Part shown: in pieces, positions 60,856 through 64,000 of the stretch
Layout: every line of letters starts with the position of its first letter
How positions within the stretch are numbered: position 1 is the stretch's first letter
NCBI GenBank assembly: GCA_023437225.1
Contig: JAEZGS010000026.1
Span: 123,230 to 187,229 of the forward strand
DNA: 64,000 nt
Reading direction: 5' to 3'
Source of the DNA: Bacteroidota bacterium
GTDB lineage: Bacteria; Bacteroidota; Bacteroidia; Chitinophagales; Chitinophagaceae
Notes under the pieces: generated by a model
Databases searched by the model: none
The model's input: only the letters and a program-made list of their open reading frames with translations
Told to the model about the DNA's origin: nothing
Position numbers and translations under genes: made by a program

Positions 60856-62049
60856 ATGCCTGATTTTAAATCATTCGATTTTAGTGGCAAGAAGGTTTTG
60901 GTGCGCGTTGACTTCAACGTACCGCTGAACCAGCAATTTGAAATCACAGATGACACCCGCATCCGTGCGGCCGTGCCTACGATAAAACATATTCTCGAAG
61001 GTAAGGGAAGCGTGATCCTGATGTCTCACTTCGGTCGCCCAAAAGAAGGACCGGCTGAAAAATATTCTCTGAAACATTTGATCACACACCTTCAGCAACT
61101 CCTGGGAGTGCCGGTGACCTTCGCCAGCGATTGCATTGGTAAAGAAGCTGAAGAGAAAGCTGCTGCTCTCAAAGGAGGCGATGTGCTGCTTCTTGAAAAT
61201 CTTAGATTCCATAAAGAAGAGGAAAAGGGTAATCCCGAATTCGCTAAACAACTTGCGTCGCTGGGTGACGTATACGTAAATGATGCTTTTGGTACCGCAC
61301 ACAGAGCTCATGCTTCCACTGCTATCATTGCAGATTACTTTGAAGCAGACTCAAAAATGTTTGGCTTCCTTATGAACAGCGAAGTAAGCAGCGCTGAACG
61401 TGTACTGCATAATGCGGAAGCTCCTTTTACTGCAATCCTCGGAGGGGCAAAAGTTTCTGATAAGATCCTGTTGATTGAAAACCTGCTTGAACGCGCCAAT
61501 AATATTATTATCGGTGGCGGGATGGCCTATACTTTTTTCAAAGCGCAGGGTGGACAGGTGGGAAGTTCACTTGTTGAAGCCGACAGAATAGATACTGCCC
61601 GCGACCTGATTGAAAAGGCAAAAGCCAAAGGTGTAAACCTTGTATTGCCGGTGGACAGCGTCATCGCAGACAAATTCGCTGCAGACGCAAACACCAGGAT
61701 TTCTTCAAACGACAGCATACCTGATGGTTGGATGGGACTGGATATCGGTCCTGAAGCGATCAGGCAATTCCAGGAAGTGCTGGCATCTTCTAAGACCATT
61801 CTATGGAATGGCCCGATGGGAGTTTTTGAAATGGAAAAATTCCAGGCAGGTACCAAAGCTGTTGCACAATCGGTGGCAGACGCTACCCAGAATGGTGCAT
61901 ACTCACTGGTTGGTGGCGGAGATTCCGTTGCTGCGGTTAACCAGTTCGGATTTACTGAAAAGGTAAGCTATGTATCTACCGGTGGCGGTGCAATGCTGGA
62001 ATTTTTCGAAGGAAAACAATTGCCTGGAATTGCAGCAATAAAGAAATAG
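60856..62049 (+). CDS. pgk: Phosphoglycerate kinase
   Basis: 397 aa. Conserved segments: VLVRVDFNVPLNQQFEITDD, SHFGRPKEG, LLLENLRFHKEEEKGN, YVNDAFGTAHRAHAST, LGGAKVSDKILLIENLLERA, WNGPMGVFEMEKF and the C-terminal VSTGGGAMLEFFEGK. It transfers phosphate from 1,3-bisphosphoglycerate to ADP. It lies after gap with its own short leader. Confidence 0.98.
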   Translation: MPDFKSFDFSGKKVLVRVDFNVPLNQQFEITDDTRIRAAVPTIKHILEGKGSVILMSHFGRPKEGPAEKYSLKHLITHLQQLLGVPVTFASDCIGKEAEEKAAALKGGDVLLLENLRFHKEEEKGNPEFAKQLASLGDVYVNDAFGTAHRAHASTAIIADYFEADSKMFGFLMNSEVSSAERVLHNAEAPFTAILGGAKVSDKILLIENLLERANNIIIGGGMAYTFFKAQGGQVGSSLVEADRIDTARDLIEKAKAKGVNLVLPVDSVIADKFAADANTRISSNDSIPDGWMGLDIGPEAIRQFQEVLASSKTILWNGPMGVFEMEKFQAGTKAVAQSVADATQNGAYSLVGGGDSVAAVNQFGFTEKVSYVSTGGGAMLEFFEGKQLPGIAAIKK

Positions 62050-62091
62050 CGCTATAACTTTAAGAAGCTACATAACAAACCCAACAATTAT

Positions 62092-62117
62092 AAACCCTGG
62101 CTTGCCAGGGTTTATTG
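62092..62117 (+). terminator. Terminator after pgk
   Basis: A 9-bp perfect stem, aaaccctgg (62092-62100) with ccagggttt (62105-62113), loop cttg and a T-rich tail. Confidence 0.8.
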
Positions 62118-62198
62118 TTTGCAATGCATTACAATGATTTAATTAAATCAGGCTATATTTATATGTTGAATAATTAAAAGAAATAAAAACTTCATTGT

Positions 62199-62789
62199 AT
62201 GAATACACGGAATTTATTGATCGTTGTTATACTTGGCGCAGTTCTCGTACTGGGTGGTTGTGCATGTAATGGCTATAATAGTCTTGTCAACAAAGATGAG
62301 AATGTAAAAACTAAATGGGCAGCCGTACAAAGTGACTATCAAAGGCGCGCAGACCTTATTCCAAATCTTGTTAACACAGTAAAAGGTGCGGCAAACTTCG
62401 AACAGGAGACGCTTACACGCGTTATCGAAGCAAGAGCTAAAGCAACATCGGTAAATATCAATCCAGGTGACCTCACGCCTGAAAACGTTCAAAAATTTCA
62501 ACAGGCCCAGGGAGAACTCTCCGGAGCACTCAGTCGTCTGTTGGTTTCTGTTGAAAGATATCCTGAACTGAAAGCCAACCAGAATTTCCTTGACCTGCAA
62601 AAACAACTTGAAGGAACAGAGAATAGAATCAATGTGTCTCGAAAAGACTTCAATACGTCCGTGCAGGATTATAATATGTCCGTGAGAAGGTTTCCAAATA
62701 ATCTCTTTGCCGGCATGTTCGGTTTTGGCGTGAAACAAGGCTTTGCTGCCGATCCGGGAGCAGAACGAGCACCACAAGTTCAATTTTAA
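62199..62789 (+). CDS. lemA: LemA-family membrane-anchored protein
   Basis: 196 aa. Hydrophobic N-terminus with a possible lipobox (VLVLGGCACNG, Cys21), then the LemA signature YNSLVNKDENVKTKWAAVQS, YQRRADLIPNLVNTVKGAA and the C-terminal YNMSVRRFPNNLFAGMFGF. LemA proteins form helical assemblies on the membrane; function is not well known. It leads a set with two TPM-domain genes, a common arrangement. Confidence 0.95.
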   Translation: MNTRNLLIVVILGAVLVLGGCACNGYNSLVNKDENVKTKWAAVQSDYQRRADLIPNLVNTVKGAANFEQETLTRVIEARAKATSVNINPGDLTPENVQKFQQAQGELSGALSRLLVSVERYPELKANQNFLDLQKQLEGTENRINVSRKDFNTSVQDYNMSVRRFPNNLFAGMFGFGVKQGFAADPGAERAPQVQF

Positions 62790-62798
62790 ATCATTCGA

Positions 62799-63260
62799 AT
62801 GGGCATTTTCTCTATTGGTAAGAATCGGCCACTGATCGCGCCGGAAGATTCAGAATTGATCATCAAAGCAATTAAGGAGGCCGAACAGAACACAAGCGGG
62901 GAGATCCGCATATACGTTGAAACGCGCTGCAAGTATGTTGAGCCGTTAGATCGGGCTGCGGAAATATTCTGGTCTCTAAAAATGGATCAAACGGAAGACA
63001 AGAACGGCGTTCTAATTTACATCGCATTAAAGGATCACCAATATGCCGTGTATGGCGATAAAGGTATTCACGAAAAATTGGGCGATGAATTTTGGAGGAA
63101 GGAGGTTGAAATGATGGCCACACACTTTAGCGCCAATCATTTTGTTGAGGCAGTTGTAAACGTTATCCATGATATCGGGGAAGTGCTGTCCATTCATTTC
63201 CCTTACGTAAAGCAGGTCGATCGCAACGAACTGCCCGACGACATTGTTTTTGGTACCTGA
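62799..63260 (+). CDS. TPM-domain protein (soluble type)
   Basis: 153 aa, no signal peptide. TPM fold: LIIKAIKEAEQNTSGEIRIY, NGVLIYIALKDHQYAVYGDK and a C-terminal HFVEAVVNVIHDIGEVLSIH. TPM domains (Psb32/YgcG-like) are of uncertain function; some have phosphatase activity. It lies 9 bp after lemA. Confidence 0.9.
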   Translation: MGIFSIGKNRPLIAPEDSELIIKAIKEAEQNTSGEIRIYVETRCKYVEPLDRAAEIFWSLKMDQTEDKNGVLIYIALKDHQYAVYGDKGIHEKLGDEFWRKEVEMMATHFSANHFVEAVVNVIHDIGEVLSIHFPYVKQVDRNELPDDIVFGT

Positions 63261-63270
63261 ATCCACACTC

Positions 63271-64000
63271 ATGATCAAGCCGACTAGTTACATTGTTTTT
63301 CTATTGTTCGTTTTGTTTTCAGCCCTTCAACTTTCGGCACAGCAAGTTCCTGCACGACCGAATCCACCGCGGCTGGTTAACGATTTTGCAGATGTATTGA
63401 GCCCTGCAGAGGAGCAACAACTCGAACAAAAATTGGTGGCATATGACGACAGCACCTCTAACCAGGTGGCGATCGTAACGATAAAAACTTTGGATGGTTA
63501 TCCCATCGAAGAGTATGCTTTGAAAATACTCCGCGACTGGCAGGTGGGAAACAAGCAAACAAATAATGGGGTGGTGATCCTCGCAGTCGTAGATGATCGA
63601 CAGGTTCGTATTGAAACCGGTTATGGATTAGAAGGTGCAATACCCGATATTACAGCAAGCCAGATCATTCGCAACGATATTGCTCCCGCCTTTAGATCCA
63701 ACGATTACTTTCAGGGATTCAACAATGCTGTTGAATCCATTATCCTCGCGGCAGCGGGTGAATACCAGGCACCACAAGGATATGGAAACCGCGGTCAGCA
63801 GCGCAAGGGTTCAGGTGTGCCGATTTTTTTCATCATTGTGTTGGTCATTCTGATTCTTAGCAGGATTGGTGGCGGTGGTAGAGGCGGTGGTGGATTTATG
63901 AGTCGCAGAGGTTATCGTGGCTTTGGTCCTGTATTTTTCCCTGGCGGTTTTGGTGGTGGCGGCTTTGGAGGCGGTGGCTTTGGCGGTGGAGGTGGAGGAT
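63271..64000 (+). CDS. TPM-domain membrane protein, YgcG type (cut by window edge)
   Basis: 243 complete codons from ATG 63271; no stop before the edge. A signal peptide (1-24, ending LQLSAQQ) precedes the TPM domain (about 33-170: VNDFADVLSPAEEQQLEQKL, NNGVVILAVVDDRQVRIETG, GLEGAIPD), then a transmembrane helix (about 185-200, IFFIIVLVILILS) and a very Gly-rich tail (GGFGGGGFGGGGFGGGG) as in YgcG proteins. It is probably anchored with the TPM domain in the periplasm. It lies 10 bp after the second gene of the lemA set. Confidence 0.92.
   Translation, partial: MIKPTSYIVFLLFVLFSALQLSAQQVPARPNPPRLVNDFADVLSPAEEQQLEQKLVAYDDSTSNQVAIVTIKTLDGYPIEEYALKILRDWQVGNKQTNNGVVILAVVDDRQVRIETGYGLEGAIPDITASQIIRNDIAPAFRSNDYFQGFNNAVESIILAAAGEYQAPQGYGNRGQQRKGSGVPIFFIIVLVILILSRIGGGGRGGGGFMSRRGYRGFGPVFFPGGFGGGGFGGGGFGGGGGG

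Noticed and set aside
62872..63123. Antisense frame in the TPM gene
   Set aside because: Shadow frame without motif; the TPM translation is clear on the plus strand.

Overview
The window reads as chromosome of a Bacteroidota bacterium, most likely family Chitinophagaceae. The evidence is a SusC/SusD pair, many Cys-anchored lipoproteins, Bacteroidota-type promoters (TTG, 17-20 bp, TAnnTTTG) in front of gap, atpG and both tRNAs, a clade II nos operon, and several small Bacteroidota-restricted families. No phage, IS element, integrase or CRISPR array was seen.

Layout. 0-10 kb: start of metG (cut by the window edge), an LD-carboxypeptidase, a catalase divergent from oxyR, a putative metal-uptake operon (His-rich exported protein, TonB receptor, lipoprotein) behind a TGCAA-N5-TTGCA palindrome, a DUF3108 protein, YceI and a dinucleotide-binding protein. 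10-22.4 kb: a polysaccharide utilisation locus (SusC, SusD, IPT lipoprotein, a clan GH-A hydrolase, GH5, GH2), tRNA-Ala, and a LacI regulator. 22.5-31 kb: a stress and DNA-protection region (FMN split-barrel protein, ECF sigma factor, DUF892 protein, SemiSWEET, topoisomerase IB, an H1-like AAKK peptide, a PA2169-type bundle, YihY, Ku, small membrane and lipoproteins). 31-37.5 kb: rpoN, an NtrC-type activator and two histidine kinases on one strand, with a divergent CHASE3 kinase. 39-43.6 kb: small envelope and stress genes (SDR, DUF1328, OmpA lipoprotein, YtxH and holin-like proteins, receiver proteins). 43.6-52 kb: denitrification (Crp/Fnr regulator with a 12-TM protein, divergent from cytochrome c, nosZ, a membrane-NosL fusion, nosD, nosF, nosY). 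52-64 kb: housekeeping genes (a 57-aa DUF6728-like protein, lpxB, surE, atpG, scpB, lysA, an MBL/beta-CASP protein, tRNA-Glu, gap, pgk, lemA and two TPM-domain proteins, the last cut by the edge).

The observations I value most are these. (1) A near-identical 16-bp element, TGGYAWWKTTTTTTCT, lies 19-35 bp before three small genes. It resembles a -24/-12 sigma-54 promoter, and rpoN with an NtrC-type activator lies in the same window. (2) A perfect 16-bp inverted repeat with Fnr-type half-sites sits about 41.5 bp before the predicted start of the nos transcript, and a Crp/Fnr gene is divergent from it. (3) Three elements built of 7-bp units occur at gene borders, one folding into a perfect 32-bp hairpin. 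(4) A TonB operon with TTG starts lies behind a Fur/Zur-like palindrome.
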